DNA of 32,328 bases from Candidatus Moraniibacteriota bacterium (lineage in GTDB: Bacteria > Patescibacteriota > Minisyncoccia > Moranbacterales > GCA-2747515): positions 1-32,328 of the forward strand of contig JAOZNB010000001.1 of NCBI GenBank assembly GCA_029933995.1, in the 5' to 3' direction. The translations under genes were made by a program, and so were the position numbers. Positions 6,249-14,744 of the stretch are shown in pieces. How positions within the stretch are numbered: the first letter of the stretch is position 1; each line of letters opens with the position of its first letter. The notes beneath the pieces were generated by a model. That model searched no databases and had not been told where the DNA came from. It saw only the letters and a program-made list of their open reading frames with translations.

Positions 6249-7670
6249 ATGAAAAAGTCAGAATTATTTTTTAGTTTCATACAAGTCTTTGTGGATTTTG
6301 TACTTATTATATGTGCATCGCTTTTTGCATATAAATTAAGACATACTGTTCAGGTACAGTCACTTATAAATAAGGAGGGTATTTACGATGTTTCCTTTGA
6401 TCAATATTTGCATTTTACAATATTGATTGCAGTAATTGCAATAATTGTCTTTGCTTTTGAGGGATTATATAATATTCGTTCTACACGTAAATTTTGGCAA
6501 GAATCATATTCTGTATTTAAAGGAATGACGATTGTTCTTGTTTTGGTTATGATTGGATTCTTTTTGCAACGAGAATGGTTTTCATCTAGGTTTATTATTG
6601 TTGCTGCATGGTTTATTGCAATTGCAAGTGTCGCTATGGGGCGAGTTTTAATGCATGCATTTCAAAAGTTTCTTTTGGTGCAAAATGGTATTGGTGTTCA
6701 CCGTGTTTTGTTGGTTGGTTCAAATGATAAAATTAAGTATTTATGTAGGGTTATACGAACAAATAAGCATTTAGGATATAAAATTGTAGATCACGTTGAT
6801 TATATTAATATTCGTCAGATTAAAAAAATTCAAAAAAGAGATGGTATTGACGAGGTGATTGTACATGAGTCAGCTATGCCAGATGATTTATTGACTAAAT
6901 TACATGATTACTGTGCAATAAATAATATTACATATAAATTTATACCAGCTTCATTGCAAGCAACACGATTTGAAATGAACATGTTTGAAGGTGAGCCACT
7001 TATTGAAGTGTTACATACGCCATTGGATGGATGGGGTAAGATTTTAAAACGTATTACAGATGTTATTATTTCAAGCATATTAATTATTTTGACAAGTCCA
7101 ATCTTAATTATTGCAGCTATATTGGTAAAGTTAGAAGATGTGCACGCGCCTATTGTTTTTAAAAATGCAAGAATAGGAGCAAATGGAAAAGAATTTTATG
7201 TATATAAATTTAGATACATGAAGTGGAAGTGGTGTACTACAAAAGTAAATTCAAATTGGAAAGAGGCAATGAAATATGAAAAGGAATTAATTGCAAATAG
7301 TTCTGTGCGAGTTGGTCCTATTTATAAAATTGAAAATGATCCTCGGAAGTCTTGGATTGGTAAGATTCTTGAAAGATATTCCATAGATGAATTTCCACAA
7401 TTTTTTAATGTGTGGAAAGGTGAGATGAGCTTGGTTGGTCCGAGACCACATCAACAAAGAGAGGTTGATAAATATCGTGAATATCATAGACGATTGCTGA
7501 CTATAAAGCCAGGAATAACAGGTATGGCACAAATTTCAGGGCGTAGCGATTTGGATTTTGAAGATGAATATCGTTTGGATGTTTATTATATTGAAAATTG
7601 GTCATTGATACTTGATATGAAAATTTTGCTTAAAACACCATTTGCTGTTTTGCGTTCAAGGAAGAATTAG
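6249..7670 (+). CDS. Polyprenyl-phosphate sugar-1-phosphate transferase (WbaP/EpsE type)
   Basis: A 473-residue membrane enzyme that should start glycan synthesis by moving a sugar-1-phosphate from a UDP-sugar to undecaprenyl phosphate. The first half has four hydrophobic spans (about 8-28, 50-70, 88-107, 113-133) and a Rossmann-like domain (VLLVGSNDKIKYL at about 154-166), the usual layout of long family members. The C-terminal bacterial sugar transferase domain starts with a membrane helix (about 272-293). It shows KNARIGANGKEFYVYKFRYM, DEFPQFFNVWKGEMSLVGPRP and KPGITGMAQISGRSDLDFEDEYRLDVYYI, all hallmarks of PF02397, including the catalytic DE pair. It opens the glycan cluster and is the only initiating transferase seen. 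The sugar is not deducible. Start chosen at the only ATG before the first membrane span. Confidence 0.92.
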   Translation: MKKSELFFSFIQVFVDFVLIICASLFAYKLRHTVQVQSLINKEGIYDVSFDQYLHFTILIAVIAIIVFAFEGLYNIRSTRKFWQESYSVFKGMTIVLVLVMIGFFLQREWFSSRFIIVAAWFIAIASVAMGRVLMHAFQKFLLVQNGIGVHRVLLVGSNDKIKYLCRVIRTNKHLGYKIVDHVDYINIRQIKKIQKRDGIDEVIVHESAMPDDLLTKLHDYCAINNITYKFIPASLQATRFEMNMFEGEPLIEVLHTPLDGWGKILKRITDVIISSILIILTSPILIIAAILVKLEDVHAPIVFKNARIGANGKEFYVYKFRYMKWKWCTTKVNSNWKEAMKYEKELIANSSVRVGPIYKIENDPRKSWIGKILERYSIDEFPQFFNVWKGEMSLVGPRPHQQREVDKYREYHRRLLTIKPGITGMAQISGRSDLDFEDEYRLDVYYIENWSLILDMKILLKTPFAVLRSRKN

Positions 7671-7671
7671 T

Positions 7672-7680
7672 GTTATAATA
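7672..7680 (+). promoter_or_regulatory. Extended -10 promoter before the DUF360 gene
   Basis: TGT followed by TATAAT (7675-7680) makes an extended -10 element just past the stop of the sugar transferase gene, giving a start near 7687 and a leader of about 22 bases. The -35 region is weak. It could serve genes 7709 to 10923. Confidence 0.55.
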
Positions 7681-7708
7681 ATAAATATAAATTGTTAATG
7701 AAAATATT

Positions 7709-8053
7709 ATGGTGAAGTATATCATTAAGTTGTTGATTGTTGCTGGAGCATTTTTGGTTGCAGCATATTTTGTAGAAGGTATTAAAGTAGATAGTTTTTG
7801 GCCAGCTGCTGTCTTGGCCGCATTTGTTCTGGGAGTTTTAAATATAACCGTAAGACCTATTATTAAATTATTTTCATTACCAGTTACAATTTTAACATTG
7901 GGACTCTTTGGACTACTCATAAATATATTAGTATTTTGGCTCATTACTCTTATTATAACAGGTGTAACTATTGAAGGATTTATGTCAGCTGTTTGGGGAC
8001 TTCTTATTATTACTATTGCAGGTTGGATTGCTGATGCAATTTTGAATAAATAA
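7709..8053 (+). CDS. DUF360/YvlD-type membrane protein (phage holin family 4)
   Basis: A 114-residue integral membrane protein with four hydrophobic segments (about 5-24, 29-48, 56-78, 88-108). The pattern VEGIKVDSFWPAAVLAAFVLGVLNITVRPIIKLFSLPVTILTLGLF is the diagnostic core of PF04020: the NxxxRP turn followed by L-P-x-T-x-x-T-x-G. Members such as B. subtilis YvlD are envelope-stress-associated proteins of unknown mechanism. The holin label in databases is by similarity only, and no phage genes are near. It lies five bases before the first GT4 gene, inside the glycan cluster, so a role in the envelope is likely. Confidence 0.85.
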   Translation: MVKYIIKLLIVAGAFLVAAYFVEGIKVDSFWPAAVLAAFVLGVLNITVRPIIKLFSLPVTILTLGLFGLLINILVFWLITLIITGVTIEGFMSAVWGLLIITIAGWIADAILNK

Positions 8054-8058
8054 AGTAA

Positions 8059-9165
8059 ATGAAAATTGCTTTAGTACACGATTATCTCGTGCAACATGGT
8101 GGTGCGGAGAAAGTTTTGAAATGTTTTTGTGAATTATTTCCAGATGCACCTATATATACACTTATTTATGACAAAGGTGTTATGGGGAAAACTTTTACTC
8201 ATTGTAACATTCATACGTCATCATTACAGAAGATACCTTTTTCAAGGAAAAAACATCGATTATTTCCTTTGCTCATGCCAATGGCAATTGAAGAATTTGA
8301 TTTTTCGCAATTTGATATTGTACTTTCAGATTCTTCTAGTTTTGCAAAAGGCATTATTACGCGACCAGAAACATTACATATTTCATATGTACACACACCG
8401 ATGCGATATGCATGGGATGATTGTCAAAAATATACACGAGATTTTGGATTGCCAAAATTAATTGAGAGAGCTGTTCCATTTGTGATGAATAGTGTGCGTA
8501 TATGGGATAGAGTTAGTAGTGATCGTGTTGATAAATATATTGCTAATTCGCAATTTGTAGCGAGGCGTATTAAAAAATATTATAACAAACGATCCACTGT
8601 AATTAATCCTCCAGTAAATGTGGATAATTTTTATATTGATAAAGGGGAATCAAAAGATTATTTTTTAATGGTAGGACGACTTATTGCGTATAAAAGACAT
8701 GACATTGCTGTTGAAGCATTTAATAAATTAGGGTTACCACTTAAAATTATTGGACGTGGTCCAGAATTGATATCACTCAAAAAACGTGCAAATGATAATA
8801 TTGAATTTTTGGAACGTGTTGATGATGAAAAGTTGGCTCAGTATTATGCAAATGCAAAGGCATTTATATTTCCACAAGAGGAGGATTTTGGAATTGTTGC
8901 TATTGAGGCGATGGCTTCAGGCAGACCTATTATTGCATATAAAGGAGGAGATATTGTAGAACATGTGGAGGATAAAAAAACAGGTTTATTTTTTGAAAAA
9001 CAAACCTCAGAAGCTCTTGAAGATGTAATAGTAGAATTTGATAAATATAATTTTGAGTCGCAATATATAAGGAAGCAAGCTCAAAAATTTGACAGAGAAA
9101 TCTTTAAGCGTAGAATAAAAGACTACATTGAAAAAGAATTTGAAATATATTTGAGGGATACATAA
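8059..9165 (+). CDS. GT4-family glycosyltransferase
   Basis: A 368-residue GT-B-fold enzyme that would add a sugar from a nucleotide donor to a lipid-linked glycan on the cytoplasmic face. The N-terminal half opens with MKIALVHDYLVQHGGAEKVL, carrying the Gly-Gly loop of family 4. The C-terminal half starts near residue 196 (YFLMVGRLIAYKRHDIAVEAF) and holds the E-x7-E donor site in EEDFGIVAIEAMASGRPIIAYKGG (about 274-297). No membrane span is evident. It is the third gene of the cluster, five bases after the DUF360 gene and 17 before the Wzz-like gene. Donor and acceptor are unknown. Confidence 0.92.
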   Translation: MKIALVHDYLVQHGGAEKVLKCFCELFPDAPIYTLIYDKGVMGKTFTHCNIHTSSLQKIPFSRKKHRLFPLLMPMAIEEFDFSQFDIVLSDSSSFAKGIITRPETLHISYVHTPMRYAWDDCQKYTRDFGLPKLIERAVPFVMNSVRIWDRVSSDRVDKYIANSQFVARRIKKYYNKRSTVINPPVNVDNFYIDKGESKDYFLMVGRLIAYKRHDIAVEAFNKLGLPLKIIGRGPELISLKKRANDNIEFLERVDDEKLAQYYANAKAFIFPQEEDFGIVAIEAMASGRPIIAYKGGDIVEHVEDKKTGLFFEKQTSEALEDVIVEFDKYNFESQYIRKQAQKFDREIFKRRIKDYIEKEFEIYLRDT

Positions 9166-9182
9166 TATTTAAGAAAATAAAT

Positions 9183-9776
9183 ATGGAATTAAGAGAATTT
9201 TTTGCAATTTTTGTTATACATAAAAAGATATTCTGGGGAATTATAGGCATATTTGTTCTTTGTGCTGTTGTATTTTATTTTGTGCAACCACAAACGTATA
9301 AAACATCTTTAACATTAAATATTACAAGGAGTTTTTCTGTAGAGAGTGATGAATATGCGTATGATAATTTTTATCGGTTGCAGGCTGATGAGAAATTTGC
9401 AGATACGGTTGTGCGTTGGATTCAGGCACCACACATCATCAATATTGTGATAGATAATATTACGTCAGTTGATAATCAAAAATTTAGCACAAAGAGATTG
9501 TCATCACAAGTAATTGATGTTAAATTTGTAACAAAAATAAAAAAAGATGGTGAAATTATTTCAACAAATCTTGTAGATGCTTTAAATGAGGAGTCACAAA
9601 GGTTGAATGCTTCACAAAAACAAGATAATTGGTTTGTTATTTTAGGAAGTAAGCCAATTATCGAAGATGACAGATTGTCATTATTATTTTTAGTTGCTTT
9701 AAGTGGTTTTGTGGGATTTTTTGTAGCATTTTGGTCTGTGATGATAAAACATTATATGACTGTATCAAATAAATAA
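9183..9776 (+). CDS. Wzz-like (chain-length determinant) membrane protein
   Basis: A 197-residue protein with an N-terminal span (about 16-34) and a C-terminal span (about 166-187), leaving about 130 residues outside the membrane. This two-span arrangement, the start MELREFFAIFVIHKKIFW and the segment VQPQTYKTSLTLNITR after the first span match Wzz/CapA-type polysaccharide co-polymerases, which set glycan chain length. It is shorter than typical Wzz (about 300) and lacks the long coiled-coil hairpin and a tyrosine-kinase domain. Position between GT4 genes supports the role. The family call is tentative because the external part shows no strong motif. Confidence 0.6.
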   Translation: MELREFFAIFVIHKKIFWGIIGIFVLCAVVFYFVQPQTYKTSLTLNITRSFSVESDEYAYDNFYRLQADEKFADTVVRWIQAPHIINIVIDNITSVDNQKFSTKRLSSQVIDVKFVTKIKKDGEIISTNLVDALNEESQRLNASQKQDNWFVILGSKPIIEDDRLSLLFLVALSGFVGFFVAFWSVMIKHYMTVSNK

Positions 9777-9786
9777 AAGTGACTGT

Positions 9787-10923
9787 ATGAAAATTGGTGT
9801 GGATGTGCGATGTTTTGCACAGGGAAAAAATACGGGCGTAGAAGAATATGCACAAAAGACATTACGTGCGATTTTTGAAGCTGATGAAAAAAATGAATAT
9901 ATTCTTTTTTTCAATGCATGGAGGGGTCGTCAGGTAGATTTTTCATGGGCAACGAAGTACAAGAATGTATCACTAAAAAAATATGTAATTCCAAATAAAC
10001 TATTAAATTTTAGCTTATGGTTTTTACATTATCCAAAATTAGATAAATTATGTGGAAATGTAGATGTATTTTTTATGCCAAATAATAATTTCTGTGCACT
10101 ATCTGATAGTGTGAAGTTATTTCTTACGGTACATGATTTGTCCTTTGAACATCATACACACTCTTTTTCATTGAAGCGGCGTTTGTGGCATTTTTTTGTA
10201 AATCCAAGATTGCTTGCAAAGAGGGCAAATAAAATATTTGCTGTATCTGCAGCGACACGTGCTGATATTTGTGAAACATACGACATAGACAAAAGTAAGG
10301 TTAGTATTACAAGAAATGGACTAACATCAGTTGAGGGAAAATATAATCGTAATAGCATGGAACTTATAATGATAAAAGAAAAATATAATTTACCATATCA
10401 ATTTATTTTATATTTTGGAACAATTGAGCCACGTAAAAATATTGTCAGTATTATAAAGGCATATGAACAACTGCGAGCAACAAATAAAAATACAAAACAT
10501 CAATTAATTATTGCAGGTGCACGTGGCTGGAAGGGTGAAGAAATTTATGGTGCAGTAGTAAATGCAAAATATAAAGAAGATATTGTGATATTGGCAGATA
10601 TACCAGAAGATGAAAAGGAATTATTGTATACACTGGCTTCAGTTTTTGTATACCCGTCGTTTTTTGAAGGATTTGGATTTCCACCATTAGAAGCTATAAA
10701 TTGTCTTGTACCAACAATCGTGTCACATACAACATCGCTACCAGAAGTAGCAGGGGATAATGCAATAATGGTCAATCCAACACGTCCAGATGAAATTGTT
10801 ATTGCACTAAATGAAATTATCACAAACAAAAAACTACAAAAAATACTAACCTCAAATTCAAAACAACACACAGAAAAATTTCAATGGAACGATATATCAA
10901 ACATTTTTGTACAACTTAGCTAG
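9787..10923 (+). CDS. GT4-family glycosyltransferase
   Basis: A 378-residue GT-B glycosyltransferase. The N-terminus MKIGVDVRCFAQGKNTGVEEYAQ is the family-4 opening with its Gly-containing acceptor loop. The C-terminal donor domain starts near residue 203 (FILYFGTIEPRKNIVSIIKAY). It contains VFVYPSFFEGFGFPPLEAINCLVPTI, with the E-x7-E pair bracketing GFGFPPLE, and ends with SLPEVAGDNAIMVNP. Its opening and donor site resemble the next gene (10974-12098), suggesting an old duplication followed by specialisation to a different linkage. It starts 10 bases after the Wzz-like gene. Cytoplasmic or peripheral on the membrane. Donor sugar unknown. Confidence 0.92.
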   Translation: MKIGVDVRCFAQGKNTGVEEYAQKTLRAIFEADEKNEYILFFNAWRGRQVDFSWATKYKNVSLKKYVIPNKLLNFSLWFLHYPKLDKLCGNVDVFFMPNNNFCALSDSVKLFLTVHDLSFEHHTHSFSLKRRLWHFFVNPRLLAKRANKIFAVSAATRADICETYDIDKSKVSITRNGLTSVEGKYNRNSMELIMIKEKYNLPYQFILYFGTIEPRKNIVSIIKAYEQLRATNKNTKHQLIIAGARGWKGEEIYGAVVNAKYKEDIVILADIPEDEKELLYTLASVFVYPSFFEGFGFPPLEAINCLVPTIVSHTTSLPEVAGDNAIMVNPTRPDEIVIALNEIITNKKLQKILTSNSKQHTEKFQWNDISNIFVQLS

Positions 10924-10957
10924 TAAAATGAGGTTTTTGTGCATTTATTTGAATTTT

Positions 10958-10966
10958 TGGTATAAT
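10958..10966 (+). promoter_or_regulatory. Extended -10 promoter immediately before a GT4 start
   Basis: TGG followed by consensus TATAAT (10961-10966) lies in the 50-base gap. The usual start six or seven bases downstream falls at about 10973, next to ATG 10974, so the message would have essentially no leader. Confidence 0.65.
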
Positions 10967-10973
10967 TAAATGC

Positions 10974-12098
10974 ATGAAGATAGGAATTGATGCGCGGTTT
11001 TTTGGTCCTGGTAGTAAAGGGTTGGGTCGGTATACGCAAAAACTTATTATACATTTGGAGCATATTGATTATGAAAATGAATATGTGATTTTTTTGCGTA
11101 AAGAAAATTTTTATTTGTATACACCAAAGAATAAAAACTTTACAAAAGTACTTGCGGATTATCAGTGGTATTCTTTTGCTGAACAAATCTTTTTTCCAAT
11201 TACGTTATATAAACAGGGATGTGATATTGTACACTTTCCACATTTTAATGTACCTCTTTTGTATTTCAAAAAGTTTGTTGTTACTATTCATGATTTAATT
11301 TTATTGCGATATCCTACACGTAAAGCGTCAACTCTAGGTGCTGTTTTTTATTGGAGTAAGTTTCTGATGTACCGAATAGTTATTGTAAGAGTTGTTCAGA
11401 AGGCAAAAATAATTATTGCAGTATCACAATTTACAAAAGATGATATACAAAAACAATTTAAGGTTGCTGATGAAAAGATAGTTGTTATATACGAGGCAGC
11501 TGAGATTGGTGTAAAATTACCAAAAAATACGGATGAGATTTTGAAAAAGTATGGTATAATAAATTCGTATATGTTGTACGTAGGCAATGCCTATCCACAT
11601 AAAAATTTGTATGCGTTGGTAGATGCATTTGCACATTATAAAAATGATAAAGGAACTATCAAAAAGTTAGTTTTAGTTGGCACAGATGATTATTTTTATA
11701 GAAATTTACAATTATATATAACAAAAAATAAAATACAAGATATTATAATACTACATACAATAGAGGATATTTTGTTGCGTGTGTTATATGAAAGAACACA
11801 ATTATTTGTGTTCCCGTCGTTGTATGAGGGTTTTGGATTGCCACCTTTGGAAGCACAATTGGTAGGTGTTCCAGTATTGTCATCTAAGCAATCATGTATG
11901 CAGGAGGTTTTATCTGTTGACGGTGCTAAATATTGTGATACAGAAGATATTGTAGCATTTTCAAATGCAATGAAATTAGTTGATAGTGATAAGAAGTTAC
12001 GTCAATCATTGATAATGAATGGACGCAAAAATGTAAAACAATATTCGTGGCAAAAAATGGCAACACAAATACATAATATATATACAAACAATATTTAA
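10974..12098 (+). CDS. GT4-family glycosyltransferase, possibly leaderless
   Basis: A 374-residue GT-B enzyme starting MKIGIDARFFGPGSKGLGRYTQ, the common opening of mannosyltransferase-like GT4 proteins. The donor domain begins near residue 201 (YMLYVGNAYPHKNLYALVDAF) and holds LFVFPSLYEGFGLPPLEAQLVGVPVL with the E-x7-E pair. One hydrophobic stretch (about 116-140) may touch the membrane but is not clearly a span. It has its own extended -10 promoter, so it and the following DUF4012 gene (three bases between) may be expressed apart from the upstream glycan genes. The start is fixed by the absence of room for a longer leader. Sugar specificity unknown. Confidence 0.9.
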   Translation: MKIGIDARFFGPGSKGLGRYTQKLIIHLEHIDYENEYVIFLRKENFYLYTPKNKNFTKVLADYQWYSFAEQIFFPITLYKQGCDIVHFPHFNVPLLYFKKFVVTIHDLILLRYPTRKASTLGAVFYWSKFLMYRIVIVRVVQKAKIIIAVSQFTKDDIQKQFKVADEKIVVIYEAAEIGVKLPKNTDEILKKYGIINSYMLYVGNAYPHKNLYALVDAFAHYKNDKGTIKKLVLVGTDDYFYRNLQLYITKNKIQDIIILHTIEDILLRVLYERTQLFVFPSLYEGFGLPPLEAQLVGVPVLSSKQSCMQEVLSVDGAKYCDTEDIVAFSNAMKLVDSDKKLRQSLIMNGRKNVKQYSWQKMATQIHNIYTNNI

Positions 12099-12101
12099 AA
12101 T

Positions 12102-14639
12102 ATGGATGGGGTCATATCAAAAAAACAACACATAAAAAATACTTCACAGAAGATGTGTGATGCTGTTGATTTTGATGTGTCTAAAGAAGAAAATTTTGAT
12201 AATAATGAATATCATATTTTGAAACTTGGAAAGGTGTATGATAGTAATGAAATACATATTAGTTATAGTGATTTTGAAAATGATACAAATATTCAAGAAG
12301 GTTATCATATAGGTACACAGGCATATAATGTAGTGCATCATACAATTCCTGAATTTGATACACAAGAACCATCAGAAGATTTGTCGAGTCAGGTAGATCA
12401 CAATGATTATTATGGTGTCAAAGGTCAGAGTACTGAGGATGATTTAGAGGGTAAAAATGAGGAGGTTGAATTATTATTATCTAATGATGAAGATTTATTT
12501 GAAAATAAAGAATTTTGCATGAGTTTTTCTGTGGGTGACTTGCCAATTTTTTCTCACGAAAGTATTTTATTGTCGCAACGTATTTCAACGCAATTTGCAA
12601 TTGTTGTGGGAATTATGACAGTGACTTTAGGACTATTTTTATTTGTAGGAACCACATTTGCCGTGAAAGAACGTGTAGATGGAGCTGGAAAGCGTGCAAT
12701 AACATCGATGAAAATAGCGGCGGACAGTTTGGCTAATAGTGACTTTAGAACTGCTGGTGATGGTATAGATAGTGCATATCAAGAGTTTGTATTTGCTTCG
12801 GAGGAAATGGATAAAATTGGCAGTTTTGCAACATTTATTTCGCAATTTATACCAGGGGCTTCTAAATTAGCAAGCGGTAATCATATTGTTGAGGCCGGTA
12901 AATATTTAACACATAGTGCAACAGAACTGTATTCTATTGTACCAGCTGTTATTGAAAAAGATAATCCCTTGGTTTCTGATGATGGTACGCATATTTCATT
13001 TTTGGCCCTATATCAAATGTTGGCGGATCATATGGTTGTAGTACATGAAGATGTAAAATTAGCGACAAAACATATTAGTGCGGTATATTTGGATGATGTA
13101 CCAGAGAAATATCAAAATACTTTTGTGCAAATGCAAGAGTCATTACCACTTGTTGAATCTTCTTTGCAAAGTGTTGTAGAATCACGCGGAGCTGTAGAAG
13201 AATTATTGGGAGCAAATGGACAACGTACATATTTATTTTTATTTCAAAATAATCACGAGATGCGGGCAACAGGTGGATTTATTGGTAGTTATGGAATTTT
13301 GAAAATTAAAGATGGACGTATCGAAAAAATGGTAGTAGATGATATTTTTAACCCAGATGGGCAACTTACCGATCAAATTGTGCCACCATTACCAATACAA
13401 AAAATTTCTGCAAATTGGAGTTTACATGATAGTAATTGGTTTGTTGATTTTCCAGTTTCTGCAAGAAAAGCAATTGATTTTTATGAGAGAACTGGTGGTC
13501 CAACAGTTGATGGTGTGATTGCTATTACGCCTGTTATGATGGAGAAGTTTTTGGATATTACAGGCCCAATTGCGTTATCGCAGTATGATATGATTTTGAC
13601 AAGTGAGAATTTTATGGAGGTAACACAAAATGAAGTTGAGGATGAAGAAAATTATGAGAAAGAACAAAAACAATCAAAAATTATTGATGAGAATGATTCT
13701 GATATTGTAGTTGCAGATGCAAATTCTGGTGAAGAGAGTGAGGGTGCCGAGGAAGAGCAAAAACAACCAAAAAAGGTTTTATCAGATCTTATGCCGATAA
13801 TGATTGACAGATTGTCAGATAGGAAAAATCCAGAGCATTTAGCAAAATTGCTGTCAGCAGTTTCAAGCGGTTTTAAAGAGCGACACATAGTTATGTATAT
13901 GACAGATGATAATGTACAAAGTATTATTGAAGATAATGGCTGGAGTGGATCTGTATTGCAGACAGATAGAGATTATTTAAATGTAGTTAATACAAATATA
14001 AATGGATTCAAGACAGATGGAATTATTGATGAAACTATTTCACATACTGCTCAAATAGATGAAAATGGCTATATTATAAATACGGTGAAAATTAAACGAG
14101 TACATAATGGAGGTAAGACAGGATTTCCCTGGTGGGATGCAGTTAATTCTAATTATATGCGTGTGTATGTTCCAAAAGGATCACAATTAATATCAGTAGA
14201 GGGACATACGAGAGAAATAAATTCAGAGAGATTGGATTATGATGCACTTGGTTATGAGAGAGATACTGATGTTGAAAAAGAAGAAAATGGTATGTATATT
14301 GATGAAGAAACAGGGACGCGTATTTATGAAGAATACAACAAGACCGTATTTGCAAATTGGACATATGTATCACCACAAGAAAGTACTATTGTAACGTATA
14401 AATATAGGCTGCCTTTTAGGACTGATTTTAATAGTGACGAAACTGGCGAATTTGGTTCATATGCAATTTTATTTCAAAAGCAGATAGGTAGTGAAAACTC
14501 AGAGATTGAAAGTTCTATAATATTGCACGATAATTTTGTGGGGAAGTGGCATTCACAAGGTGATATTCAAACAATGTCTATGGAGAATAATTTAATTACA
14601 GATCGTTATCATGGAGTAGTGTTTCGAATAAATGAATAA
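12102..14639 (+). CDS. DUF4012-domain membrane protein with acidic cytoplasmic tail
   Basis: An 845-residue protein. Residues 1-160 are hydrophilic and acidic, probably disordered and cytoplasmic. One membrane span follows at about 163-187. Outside lies a helical region (about 190-370) and then the DUF4012 core, seen as FLFQNNHEMRATGGFIGSYG (about 376-395), DDIFNPDGQL and VDGVIAITPVMMEKFLDITGP. A very acidic insertion (about 505-560, many Glu/Asp/Gln/Lys) interrupts the core before the second conserved part (ISHTAQIDENGYIINTVKIKR at about 647-667). DUF4012 proteins recur beside glycan genes in Patescibacteria and Actinobacteria; the biochemical role is not known to me, though the domain recalls LytR-CpsA-Psr-linked loci. 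It begins three bases after a GT4 gene. Attachment or export of the glycan is an inference. Confidence 0.85.
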   Translation: MDGVISKKQHIKNTSQKMCDAVDFDVSKEENFDNNEYHILKLGKVYDSNEIHISYSDFENDTNIQEGYHIGTQAYNVVHHTIPEFDTQEPSEDLSSQVDHNDYYGVKGQSTEDDLEGKNEEVELLLSNDEDLFENKEFCMSFSVGDLPIFSHESILLSQRISTQFAIVVGIMTVTLGLFLFVGTTFAVKERVDGAGKRAITSMKIAADSLANSDFRTAGDGIDSAYQEFVFASEEMDKIGSFATFISQFIPGASKLASGNHIVEAGKYLTHSATELYSIVPAVIEKDNPLVSDDGTHISFLALYQMLADHMVVVHEDVKLATKHISAVYLDDVPEKYQNTFVQMQESLPLVESSLQSVVESRGAVEELLGANGQRTYLFLFQNNHEMRATGGFIGSYGILKIKDGRIEKMVVDDIFNPDGQLTDQIVPPLPIQKISANWSLHDSNWFVDFPVSARKAIDFYERTGGPTVDGVIAITPVMMEKFLDITGPIALSQYDMILTSENFMEVTQNEVEDEENYEKEQKQSKIIDENDSDIVVADANSGEESEGAEEEQKQPKKVLSDLMPIMIDRLSDRKNPEHLAKLLSAVSSGFKERHIVMYMTDDNVQSIIEDNGWSGSVLQTDRDYLNVVNTNINGFKTDGIIDETISHTAQIDENGYIINTVKIKRVHNGGKTGFPWWDAVNSNYMRVYVPKGSQLISVEGHTREINSERLDYDALGYERDTDVEKEENGMYIDEETGTRIYEEYNKTVFANWTYVSPQESTIVTYKYRLPFRTDFNSDETGEFGSYAILFQKQIGSENSEIESSIILHDNFVGKWHSQGDIQTMSMENNLITDRYHGVVFRINE

Positions 14640-14648
14640 AATATATGC

Positions 14649-14677
14649 TTGATTAAGTATAAAAAACGCTTTATACT
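14649..14677 (+). promoter_or_regulatory. Sigma-70 promoter of murJ
   Basis: TTGATT (14649-14654), a 17-base spacer and TATACT (14672-14677). An inverted repeat AGTATAAA/TTTATACT (14657-14664 and 14670-14677) overlaps the -10 box and could be an operator. Confidence 0.6.
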
Positions 14678-14744
14678 GGTATAGTTATAGTTTTGAGTAG
14701 TATAAAAAATACTGTAAATAATTTGTACAATATATTTATTATCA

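Noticed and set aside
7709..8053. Prophage holin
   Set aside because: The protein belongs to DUF360/PF04020, whose holin label is by similarity only; no endolysin or other phage gene is present.
8129..8461. Plus-strand frame of 110 codons within the first GT4 gene
   Set aside because: Out of frame with a clear GT4 domain and without protein-like motifs.
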